This document shows positions 55,566 to 64,000 of a DNA stretch of 64,000 bases, piece by piece (position 1 is the first letter of the stretch; the number at the start of each line of letters is the position of its first letter). The translations under genes were made by a program, and so were the position numbers. The notes below the pieces were generated by a model. It searched no databases, was not told where the DNA came from, and saw only the letters and a list, made by a program, of their open reading frames with translations. The DNA comes from Channa striata (Eukaryota > Chordata > Actinopteri > Anabantiformes > Channidae), in NCBI GenBank assembly GCA_033026295.1, contig CM065175.1:21090837-21154836 (forward strand), in the 5' to 3' direction.

Positions 55566-55850
55566 TAATCCCGTGATAATCAAATAGGCCCCGACTGGCT
55601 CTTCAGCGCTGTACCAATTAGCCAGTGAGCGGGTCTGGGGCTCGTGATATTGGTACCAGCAGAGGTGGCCACAAACTCAGTAGTATCCAGGGAGGCAGTA
55701 AACATCCATTAGCGGTTATTTCGCCCCTACTCATTTTTCCTTCCTAAAGCTCTCTCATTAGTGTAGCGAGCCCTGACAGGTAAACTGTACTAATGGGAAC
55801 GGCCTATCAATAAACGCCTTGTGTGTTAACAGGAAATGTTAGCAAGGGGA
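55566..55850. promoter_or_regulatory. Candidate conserved non-coding block
   Basis: GTGATAATCAAATAGGCCCCG, TGTACCAATTAGCCAGTGAGC, GCTCGTGATATTGG, CCATTAGCGGTTATTTCGCCCC, CTCTCATTAGTGTAGCGAGCCC, GTACTAATGGGAACGG and CCTATCAATAAACGCC words. CpG-bearing and rich in ATTA cores. A strong enhancer-like texture. Confidence 0.45.
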
Positions 55851-57375
55851 CCCAAGATATTAACCAACGGCAATAAAGAGGAAAAAGGGGGGACATTTTC
55901 TGATCTAAATAGCCATGGACATGGAGTGGTAAGTCATTTGTGATAGATGTTGCATTGTGTGCTCTGACCGTGTTCCTTCGCTCAGAGGTGGGATGAATGA
56001 ACACTTGCAAAACCAACCAGGCAAGAGAAGTAGAAACAATTTTGACCAAGAAAAGATCTAAGACATCACATATTAAAATAAGATCTGAAGTATTTTGAAA
56101 GTCACTTTGATGTGACTGTGGCAATGCTGGCATATATAGCTGCCATGTGCTAGCGTGGGTACTTCAAGGCATGACCTCAGGTGTTTTCAAGATTATGTTT
56201 ATGTGTGGGTACTGCGAGCTGCAGAACGTGTAATATCCCTTTGTGTTAATGCCTATGCTTTGTGTATCGCCGCTTACATGAAAGGCTGAGGTAAAACTGG
56301 AAAGGAGAAACAGGGAGGGACTTAAGAGAAAGAAAGAGAGAAAAACAGAGTGAAGGAAGAAGAGCTGAGGGGCTAGGGAGAGATGAGAGAGAGATGTTAT
56401 TTATGTTTGGAGCAGGTTCACTCTGAGTTCACCTTACCATGAGACGTCCCCGGGCAGTGACAACCACACTGCTGTCGATGTGTGTGTCTGTGTGTGTTTG
56501 CACAAGCTCGTGCAACTGCGTGTACGTTTCTTTATCTTTACATAAACATGTGTGCATGAGACTCCATGCATATGTGTTTCTGAACTGCAGGTCAACGAGT
56601 GAGCAGTAACATCTTAAAGAGGACAAAGCATTTGGGGTTGGTGTACTACAGGGTACTGTGTGTTTGTGTGTGCATCCAGGGCCCATTATTAGGGCTGTGG
56701 AGCACTAAATCAGCAGTGCTACTGCAGTGTATAAAGCCAATGATACACAGATTACAGCCAGACTCAGTCTCTGATGCCTGCATTTATCCACAGACAGATA
56801 AAAAGACAGTGAGTGTATGTGTATGTATGTGTATCTGTGGGTGTGTACAGGAATGCAAATGGGCTTGTGCCTGCATCATCTGTGTGCGTGTGTGTTCATT
56901 TTCCTGTGTACATGGTTGGATATCTTTGTAGCTATGTTCATTAAAGTGCCTGATTCTAGCCACTAAACATACTTCTTTAGATTCAAGTGTATCAGACCGA
57001 TGAAGACAGAGAGACATCAAGAGCAAGAGTTAAATGCCATCATCAAGCAGGACCCTGTTTGAGCATCGTCTGTACCCAGGGGTTATATGGACACTAATCC
57101 ACTGCCAGCCCGCTCCAATAAACAGCGCCTTATCCACGTGTTACTGAGCCCGCATTTAACACTTCAACTCCCAGCCAGTCAAAGCTGTTTGTTTTTTTTA
57201 AATAACATTTTTATAACATGACAGCATAGAGACCAGAATTGTTCCTCATAAATGTACATGGGGGCCTCAAACTTTGAAAGCAAATGTTGAATCAAAAGAT
57301 TTTTTTAATTGTAGATGACAGAGCAAAACTGTATCAAATAAATTGTTGATTCTAATAAATATAGCATTAAATTTG
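55851..57375. other. Unassigned stretch
   Basis: Mixed DNA with degenerate TG-rich parts at 56478-56500, 56660-56680 and 56810-56910. An octamer site ATGCAAAT lies at 56853-56860. Frames of 80-110 codons are repeat-influenced. No gene is recognised. Confidence 0.3.
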
Positions 57376-57439
57376 TATTTATACACCTTCCACTTCCAAG
57401 GTCTTAATGTGAACCTGTATCAACATCCTTCCCACCTCC

Positions 57440-57612
57440 AGCTTCATATCCAGTCCAGTGCAAGACCTCCACTGGTCTAATTACACAGACTGACCTCCCA
57501 CAGGTCGCCTGAGTAAAGGCCCCCTAAAGATCAATATTCATTCTTTTAGATCTGTCATCCGCTTTTGACACTATCGACCACATTCAGTGTCTGCTCTCCC
57601 CCTCTCTGTTCT
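57440..57612 (+). mobile_element. Degenerate L2/CR1-type LINE reverse transcriptase fragment
   Basis: At 57546-57581 the plus strand encodes LDLSSAFDTIDH, the reverse-transcriptase palm motif (LDLSAAFD class) carrying the first catalytic aspartate. CAGTGTCTGCTCTCCCCCTCTCTG continues the expected DNA pattern to about 57610. Upstream sequence (57440-57545) is consistent but too decayed to translate. No other LINE domain is recognisable nearby, so this is a short old fragment. Confidence 0.65.
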
Positions 57613-58165
57613 TTATTCATCTATTTACCCCCCACTCCCATATCACTACATGAATTAGACCTATACTCACTCATATAGGGAAAAATTGTATTTTTGGATT
57701 TGCCAACTTGCAGACTGTTGTTTCTAATTGTGTACTGCTATTCATAGATGGCACTATGTGCACATTTAAATTAATATTAGCAGGTAGCAATAGAAGACAT
57801 AGTTCTAGAAAGCTGGTGAAGACAAGTACAGTCTCCTGGTCTTACCTCCACAATCCTGAAGTGAACATAAACATGGAGATACCACGTGAACTGTCCTGAT
57901 GGGAACGTTGGGCAGTCGATTTGCATCTGGAAATGTAAAACAAAAAAAAATCATGCAAGTTAAATCACATATGACTTAATCACCAATGTTGCAGGTGATT
58001 TAACTGATTTTTAAGAGTAAAGACACTTCTATCTCATCAGTTTAAATTCTACTTCACACTGCAACAGACAAGGAAAAAAACTGTATGTATACACGTGAGA
58101 CAAAAAGGCATGAACCCAACTTCTTGCCTTCTAGAAAACTTGAAAGTTATACAGAGTTCTAGATG
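57613..58165. other. Unassigned stretch
   Basis: AT-rich DNA. An octamer ATTTGCAT lies at 57919-57926. Possibly includes further unrecognisable LINE-derived DNA just right of the fragment. Confidence 0.3.
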
Positions 58166-58169
58166 TACT

Positions 58170-58259
58170 TAACTTATTATTTTTATTTTCAGTGAGTCGG
58201 TATACGGTAGGAGGGTAGAAGTCCAGCACCCTGGGGTAAATTAATACGCTTGTTCCCAC
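58170..58259. promoter_or_regulatory. Right-hand flank of the candidate exon block
   Basis: GAGTCGGTATACGGTAGG and GGTAAATTAATACGC words continue the complex texture of the neighbouring segment, which supports a regulatory reading of the whole 58170-58470 interval. Confidence 0.25.
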
Positions 58260-58421
58260 CTGTAGTGCATCATTGACTTTGGCCAGGCCCGCTAGCCTCA
58301 CATTCTCCTCAGTTGTGTTATCGGAGATAAGCACCACGTGGCTAATGAACAGAGAGAGGGCTTGTTGAAGGTCAGTCTCTTCATTTAGGGGCCCTCCAAT
58401 GGGCTGGCCCATTGTGCATGG
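58260..58421 (-). other. Candidate 162-bp exon or conserved block
   Basis: On the minus strand a TGTGTTTAG acceptor-like site (ending 58422) is followed by 162 bp that stay open for exactly 54 codons. A CAG|GTGGGA donor-like site follows at 58260/58259. The translation includes NEETDLQQALSLFISHVVL and EENVRLAGLAKVNDALQ, which is not low complexity, and holds an ATG codon three codons in. I do not recognise the protein, and the polypyrimidine tract is weak. The DNA also has an 8-bp-arm dyad (CAATGGGC, TG, GCCCATTG at 58397-58414) and could equally be a conserved regulatory element. Confidence 0.2.
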
Positions 58422-58660
58422 CTAAACACATCATCATAATAATGCCAAGGACCTGCCGTTTTAAAACTCTTGTATCTTTTTATCTACCCCCAATATTGCT
58501 TGGCATACTTTACATTATGTCTCCGATATTCCCCTTCATCTGAATTATGTTGATTTTTTAGTTTCTTTCTGAAAGGCTTTTAAAGGTCTCGGCAATTATC
58601 CTTTTCGGGATGTGCTTAGAGAAGGATGCTGTCCATCCGGTGTCTGCTGATGATAGGGAA
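58422..58660. other. Unassigned AT-rich stretch
   Basis: CATCATAATAATGCC near 58429, then AT-rich DNA. No gene is recognised. Confidence 0.3.
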
Positions 58661-58820
58661 ACATGATTTAACACAATCACGGATGCAAAGCGTGGCTGGA
58701 TAAGGGTGCTGATGTGACCGGGTGCCAAGGCCGGCCAAGGTCATGTTCATCTGCATGATTAAGGGAGATGAATTCTGCCCTGACCTCTGGATTATACCAA
58801 GAGGAAGTACTATCGTGTGT
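58661..58820. promoter_or_regulatory. Candidate conserved non-coding block
   Basis: CATGATTTAACACAATCACGG, GGATAAGGGTGC, GTGACCGGGTGCCAAGG, GGCCAAGGTCATGTTC (an extended AGGTCA half-site), GCATGATTAAGGG and TCTGGATTATACC words. The TCAAGGTCA-like half-site fits ERR/NR5A-type receptors. Confidence 0.35.
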
Positions 58821-59849
58821 ATTACTGTGTCTATGTGGGAATACTTGGTATACGAGTGGCATTTGTCCTATTTGAAATTTGGAAATATGATTAAGAATTT
58901 ATGAGATTTTTTTTTCAATCAGCTTTTCATCTCTGCCATCTTTCTTCCATTCCACTGCTCTAAACTAAACTCCTTTCTTGAATCTTGGTGGATTTTGTAA
59001 AGAGGGTCTTTCTGTTTATGTTCCTGCTTCTCAGCCTCCTCCTCCCAGATAAGGGGGAGTTAAATGTGGTCTCCCTGCTCTTTACTGTCCCCTCCTGGAA
59101 GCACCAGGCACCTGGTTTTCATACACTGACACCTGCCTATCACACTGGACAAAAACTATTGATTGGGACAGTGCTCTTTCATTTAATTTAAAAAAAAACA
59201 CAAAACTGTATAGTTTGATGTTGCTTCTTCTTAGAAACTTGATTAAACAGAAGTCTGTTTGTGAAGCTCTTCATAAAGTAAATTAGACCTCAAGAAACCA
59301 CAGTTTATGTCTGCACTGACAGGAAGTAGCATGATAACTGAGTGTACTAACTCAGAAGTGAGCTCTACATTTGTTCACACTGCATGCTATTTCCACTTTG
59401 TTGTCCTTCAGATAATTAACTAGGAGTTCTATATCTTTTCTAAAAGCATTAATTTAAAGGATATTTTTGTGTTTGCAATCATTAAAAGGAAACAGTGTCC
59501 ACTTATTGTGTAGTAAGTGTGGTATACTAGAAATTTTACAGCAGATGAAAGGTTTTTTCTGTTTAAAAAAACATTCTGGATCATTTTCCCATAACTCCTG
59601 CCCCAGTCCATATTTCTTCCCAGTACCAACTCCATGTTTCTGTAAGTGTCCAGTCTAGCTCTACAGTCAACCTCAGTATGCCAGCTGGCCCGAGGAACAG
59701 CCAGAAGCCTTATTTACCCTCCTCCACCCCCCACCCAGTCAGAGTCCCCCCATGAATACAAATGTAACAATGCTACCAGAGCTGCAGTGGAGGAGAGGAT
59801 GGGAGCAAGAAAAAGGAAAGACAAGAGGTGAAAAAAGAAAGAGATAGAG

Positions 59850-59850
<1 letters not shown>
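58821..59850. other. Unassigned AT-rich stretch
   Basis: AT-rich to mixed DNA, with a C-rich patch at 59715-59735. Short frames only. No gene is recognised. Confidence 0.3.

Positions 59851-59851
<1 letters not shown>

Positions 59852-59884
<33 letters not shown>
59852..59884. repeat. (GT)n microsatellite
   Basis: About 16 GT units. Confidence 0.95.
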
Positions 59885-59885
<1 letters not shown>

Positions 59886-60600
59886 AAAAGGCTCTTGAGA
59901 TTTCACATGCCTACACACTCATGCACACAGCACCCAGAATCGCCCTCGTTGCCCTACCTTCCCAGCTAACGAGATGCAGGATCATTTTGTGTGAGAAAAA
60001 GGACTCCCTTAGTGTTGCCTCCTGAATTAGAATGTTCATCTGATATCACGGTTTCTAAAAGAGCAAGAAAGAATGGAAGTACCATCAAATTATTTTAGGA
60101 AAATCTTTAGCCACTGCTTCCCCTCACTCCTCCACCCCTTCTTTCCCCTACATTCCATTTCCTCCTAACTCCCAGAGGCCTGTATTGGCTGTCCAATGTC
60201 CCAATGGATACACGATCATAGCTGGAGAAGGTGAGAAGAGGGTTATGGGACAGAAAGAAGACCAGGATTGAGAGGCCTTCACAGAAGAGGGCCAGGTGTC
60301 AATCACCTCTTCAGGTGGGCTTCAGAGACAGTTGTACCGTACAACACTAATACCTAGGAGAATAAAAAATACACTAGCAGAGAGCAGAAAAAGAGAGAGA
60401 CCGTGAGATGGTACACGAGGGATATGAAGAAAAAGGTAGGAGAGCAAATGGGACAGAAGGGATGTGCAAAGACACAGGCCTGGATGATGCAAAGGTTGGA
60501 AAAAAGAATTCAAAGAGTGCAAAGTAGATTCAGTGAAAGTCATTACTTGTCGCAAATTACCTGGGCAACAAGCTTAAAATAAATAAATAAATCAGTTTGC
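59885..60600. other. Unassigned stretch
   Basis: Mixed DNA becoming purine-rich after 60200, with AAATAAATAAATAAAT at about 60577-60592. No gene is recognised. Confidence 0.3.
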
Positions 60601-60915
60601 ATCAACAGCAGAGTGTAGAGCAGGAGAGGCTGGGGAGATGCTGACAGAGAGCTGGGGGAAAAGGCGAAAGGAAGAGAAGGAGGAGGATGATAAGGGGGCG
60701 GAGGGGGGCAGTGGCTGGAGAGGGATGAAAAATCAATGGACAAACAAGTGAGGGGGCGCTTGCAAAAAGGAAGCCAAAGGGGGGAAAAATTAAGCATTTA
60801 AAGAAATTCTGTTTTGGTGGTGTAGAGGAGGAGGAGAAAGGGAGAGAATGGAAAGGAAAAGGGAAGCTGGGAGCACAAAAGCACCTGAGGGTGGAAGGGG
60901 GGGTGAGCGTGGCAG
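60601..60915. repeat. Purine-rich (G/A) low-complexity tract
   Basis: A strongly purine-biased plus strand for about 300 bp, with several G5-G6 runs near 60694-60712 and 60896-60903. Long minus-strand frames (up to 120 codons) are Pro/Ser/Leu/Phe-rich artefacts of this bias. Confidence 0.75.
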
Positions 60916-61139
60916 AGTCGGACAGACCACAATGCCCTGCAGCTCGATAGGGTTGAGTGACCACATCAGGTCTAGAGGCGAGTGGTGAGACACAGGCAAA
61001 AATTTGATGGCTTTAAGTCAAGGGGATTAGATTCAGGGTCTCTCTCCCGTTCTCTTTAGCCTCCTTTTTCCCTCCACCTTTTACACCCCCTCGCCTCCTC
61101 GCCTCCTTCTCTTCATGTCTGTTAGGTAAGCTGCCCCAC

Positions 61140-61280
61140 TGCAAGTCATCTAATCAGTAAACAGAAGGACCAAAGTATTACTAATAGTCTGGTTTTAATG
61201 TTTCAAGTGGTAAACCTGAGCGCTGGCCTGTATGCTCGGCACCAAGGTAAACAGGTCAATAGTATTGATCCTGATTCTGA
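61140..61280. promoter_or_regulatory. Candidate conserved non-coding block
   Basis: CATCTAATCAGTAAACAG, GTATTACTAATAGTCTGG, GGTAAACCTGAGCGC, GTAAACAGGTCAATAG and TATTGATCCTGATTC words. TAAACA (forkhead) and AGGTCA cores are adjacent at 61249-61257. Confidence 0.3.
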
Positions 61281-61299
61281 CTGACTCTCCCCTCTCTCG

Positions 61300-61341
61300 C
61301 GCACACACACACACACACACACGAACACACACACACACACA
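61300..61341. repeat. (CA)n microsatellite, one interruption
   Basis: CA repeat broken once by GAA. Confidence 0.95.
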
Positions 61342-61441
61342 GCTGCCCGGCTCAGAAACATGGAATGCGTTATTAGAAGCTTTCTGCATTGCACCTAAGT
61401 TGAGGATGGGGAGTTGACACATGCATGTACACAGACAGAAA

Positions 61442-61460
61442 AACACACACACACACACAC
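61442..61460. repeat. (CA)n microsatellite
   Basis: About nine CA units. Confidence 0.9.
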
Positions 61461-61559
61461 CTTTTTTCAATATTCACACATGTAAAACAGAAAAGCACAC
61501 CCTAATACTGAAATCCCACTGGCTTTGACACACTTAGACATGGAATAAAACGAGTGCAC

Positions 61560-61930
61560 AGAAACACATATCGACTCCCTCATATTGTCATGTTTAATTT
61601 CCCCCGTTTAATAAGACAATAAAAATATGCTGTAGGTAGTGGCCTACGTGCCTCAGCACCTGCACTCCAGCAAGTCATTTGAATACAGTTTCCTATTGTC
61701 CTTCTTATGTCAATAAAACTCTGAAGTGCTAAAGAACCAGCATGGTCAGCAACATTATGGGACTAATTAGCATTTTCTTCTTTCTTCTGCTGGTTGATCT
61801 GTTTAAACAAGCCTGGGGGGTCTGCTGTACTTACTGTAATTAAAGCAAAATGAGCGTACTCTTACTTGAGAAAAGGAACACATAAAGGCTTCCTCACTAG
61901 GGGGACCTCAAAACTACACAGCTAAGTATC
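61560..61930. promoter_or_regulatory. Candidate conserved block with a CTCF-like core
   Basis: CATGTTTAATTTCCCCCG, TTTAATAAGACAATAAAAATATG, GGGACTAATTAGCATTTTC, CTGTAATTAAAGC and AATGAGCGTACTC words. At 61892-61908 CCTCACTAGGGGGACC resembles the CTCF core (CCACTAGGGGGC class) with two deviations. The enhancer or insulator role is inferred. Confidence 0.3.
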
Positions 61931-62415
61931 CCAGAGTGGCTTTTGTAAACAGGCATACAAGGGACATACAAGGGGATGTACAATAGGTAAAGCTGGCAGG
62001 TTAGGAGTTTTTCATCCAATGGGATAAAGATTTGGTCCTCAATGTGGCCTTACTTTTCAACATGTCCCTGAATGATACTTATTTAACCCCTAGCTAATTC
62101 AGGAACACAGCTAAAGTGCTGAAGCTGCAGCCCAGCAAGGCAAATGATAATTCCTCTTGGGCAATGCATAAAGAATATCAAAAATGATAACGTAATTAGC
62201 TGCAATAAATACACAGTATTTGTTGTAAAAAGACTGAGGAGGATACATTTTCTTGCTTGCCTTTTCTTTTTCTTTTGTTTTTTAGTACAGAGTACGGAAG
62301 TCGCAAAAAATGAAACGAAAACTTGTAGAAAAGTTTGGAAACACTGGGAGAGTGAAATGGCTGATACAAAATCAAACAGATAACTCCTTGTGGGTTTGGG
62401 TGATTGTTAGTAGTG
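61931..62415. other. Unassigned stretch
   Basis: AT-rich to mixed DNA. No gene, element or block border is recognised. Confidence 0.3.
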
Positions 62416-62419
62416 GTGA

Positions 62420-62665
62420 TCACCGAGGCATTAACAGCACAGCAGTGACACTGTGTACTGTAATGCAGCCACTCTGCTCTAAATTATGACACTTAGCAAT
62501 GGATCGAATAACCCTTATTATGGCATTCATTTTGCTAACATGAGGCAAATTATAGGCTGTCATGACGCAGATACCACAGCTGTTTAGACAAGCCGCGACA
62601 CAGAGGAACTGCTGTTGCGTGATTTGGTCTGATGTGATTGATGCAACAATTTCTCTAATTTGAAG
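62420..62665. promoter_or_regulatory. Candidate conserved non-coding block
   Basis: GGTGATCACCGAGGCATTAAC (starting with the palindrome GGTGATCACC), CTCTAAATTATGACAC, AGCAATGGATCGAATAACC, TATTATGGCATTC, GGCAAATTATAGGC, GACAAGCCGCGACAC and GTGATTGATGCAAC words in complex sequence. Confidence 0.35.
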
Positions 62666-63161
62666 AATCTCTGATTTGAACGATATAATTATTTTATAAA
62701 TATATAATTATTTCTGAAAAGCCTAATTTTGGAATGAATTGTCTTCAAACTTGACATTTTTCCTTTTTTTTTTAGAATCATGAAATAATTTGGAATGCAA
62801 GCATACACTCTCTCCTCTGGACACACAAACAGTAATCCATGAACAAAATTATTATTTTTTTTAATAATAGTTTAGTGAGTTGCATTTGTTTGCTACGGCT
62901 CTGTTGTTGCTCACAGAGACTGGCATAAATGGCAGCACCCAGCCTCTCTAACATATGATGCACACACTACTTCTTCTACACACATATGCACACACTGTTT
63001 GGCCTGTTCCTGGCAAAACCTTCCACCGCTGCCCACCAGTGCATCCACACCTTTAGTAAATTCTGGACATAGCAGTATCAGATACACAAAAAACAGATAC
63101 AAAAATGTTAATACTACAAAGATATGCCAAAAACATTAGGTGTTGCTAGATGTGCTGTGTA
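62666..63161. other. Unassigned AT-rich stretch
   Basis: AT-rich with T and A runs near 62762 and 62846. No gene is recognised. Confidence 0.3.
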
Positions 63162-63176
63162 AAAAAAAAAAAAAAG
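63162..63176. repeat. A15 homopolymer
   Basis: Fifteen consecutive adenines at the approximate left limit of DNA that may belong to the Tc1 remnant. Confidence 0.9.
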
Positions 63177-63419
63177 ACACTGATGAGATCAAGAACACCA
63201 AAAGTTCCAAACGATAATAGAAAACAGAATAAATTTACCGGGTGAAGGAAACCTACTTTAAAACAATTAGCCACATTAATAACCTCTAGGAAATAAAACA
63301 TTCTCAAAGTCAACAATCAAAAACAAGTGAATACAGTGGGTTTAACATAAGATCTAAACTATGGGTTCAGTAATTCTTGAGTAAGCAGGACGACCAGATT
63401 TTCTGACAAGAAAAACAAA

Positions 63420-63900
63420 AACTGTTCTGCTACGCTTACAGTACTGTATTTCTGGAAAGCAACGCAACACTTCCAAAGGCAAAGTGCTAGAATGTTCTGC
63501 AATGGCTGAGTCAGTCACCTGGCCTGAATCCAGCTGAACAAGCATTTACCTTGCTGAACCCAAAACAGAAGGCAACACCCAAAGAACAAACAGGAACCAA
63601 AGGCAGCTGCAGTAAAAGTCGAGCAGAGCATCACTGAGGTAGAAACCCAACATCCGGTGATGTTTATGGGTTCAAGATTTCAGGCAATCATTGGGATTAG
63701 TAACCAAATATTAAAACTGACTACGATTAGGATTATGTTAGTGGCTTGAGTTTTCCCTAAAAATGGGGTCTATGATTATTAAAATATTTTAATTCCTAGT
63801 TGACTCCGCAATTTAACCATATCTTCATTGGTCAAATTTAAAATCAATGTGGAGCAAAACAGAACAATAATTATGAAACTGTTTGCATAGTGACTGTAGA
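63420..63900 (+). mobile_element. Degenerate Tc1/mariner transposon, 3' part of transposase and tail
   Basis: At 63497-63556 the plus strand encodes LQWLSQSPGLNPAEQAFTLL, matching the Tc1 transposase motif (W-SQSPDLNPIE) near its C-terminus; the third catalytic acidic residue (E) is kept, but the D of SPD is G. After a frameshift between about 63560 and 63590, KQEPKAAAVK and VMFMGSRFQAII match the family's C-terminal segment. The tail (63700-63900: GATTATGTTAG, AAATGGGG, AAAATTATGAAA-like words) fits the fish Tc1 3' non-coding part. The 5' part is absent or unrecognisable left of about 63420 (traces may reach 63170), and no 3' terminal inverted repeat is intact. An inactive copy. Confidence 0.75.
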
Positions 63901-64000
63901 AGAAAGCTGCACACTTTTTTGCATCATGAATGAACAGCATGGAAAGGCCTTTTAAATCCAAATGTGTGTGCAAATCAACTGATTTATGCTAAAAAAAAGA
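63901..64000. other. Unassigned right edge
   Basis: AT-rich sequence after the Tc1 tail, ending in an A run. Nothing recognised. Confidence 0.3.

Noticed and set aside
60602..60964. 120-codon minus-strand frame
   Set aside because: A Pro/Ser/Leu/Phe-rich translation of a polypurine tract.
63880..63900. Resemblance of TTTGCATAGTGAC to a microRNA-153-like word
   Set aside because: It mismatches the mature sequence, has no hairpin partner and lies in the Tc1 tail.
1..64000. CRISPR arrays, bacterial operons, riboswitches or phage elements
   Set aside because: No regularly spaced repeats, ribosome binding sites or gene-dense organisation; the sequence is vertebrate-like.

Overview
The window reads as nuclear DNA of a teleost fish, probably a percomorph, and as a gene desert or very large intron. 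Evidence: short (CA)n/(TG)n, (CT)n and (AAT)n microsatellites throughout; decayed copies of fish-type transposable elements (a Tc1/mariner transposase end at the right edge, an RTE/Rex-like LINE remnant near 46.5 kb, an L2-like reverse transcriptase remnant near 57.5 kb); and no bacterial-style gene organisation. The species and the neighbouring genes cannot be named from the sequence.

I found no convincing exon of a known protein-coding gene on either strand. Most long open frames lie in low-complexity DNA or lack an ATG. Three coding-like items are recorded with low confidence: a broken coiled-coil coding remnant (32.0-32.9 kb, minus strand), a 51-codon ATG-started ORF with a signal-peptide-like start and an RKR site (22.7-22.9 kb, minus), and a splice-bounded open interval of exactly 54 codons (58.3-58.4 kb, minus).

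The main content is many 100-600 bp blocks of complex sequence rich in homeodomain cores (TAAT/ATTA), CpG-containing words, short dyads and octamer (ATGCAAAT) sites. They stand between microsatellites and AT-rich filler. This is how vertebrate conserved non-coding enhancers around developmental transcription-factor genes look. That is judged from texture only: no alignment was possible, so each block has modest confidence. The strongest-looking are at 1.86-2.13, 17.3-17.9, 21.25-21.5, 22.3-22.65, 24.6-25.3, 38.3-38.8, 41.4-41.7 and 53.5-55.85 kb.

Layout: 0-9.4 kb, microsatellite-rich with blocks near 1.9, 3.6 and 6.1 kb; 10-18 kb, frequent blocks; 18-30 kb, the densest mix of blocks, including a nuclear-receptor half-site cluster at 20.3-20.6 kb and paired dyads at 22.4 kb; 30-38 kb, mostly AT-rich DNA with a coiled-coil remnant and an old dispersed repeat; 38-46 kb, blocks again; 46-52 kb, a LINE remnant and purine-rich low complexity; 52-56 kb, the tightest run of blocks; 57-64 kb, an L2 remnant, a candidate exon, further blocks and the Tc1 remnant.
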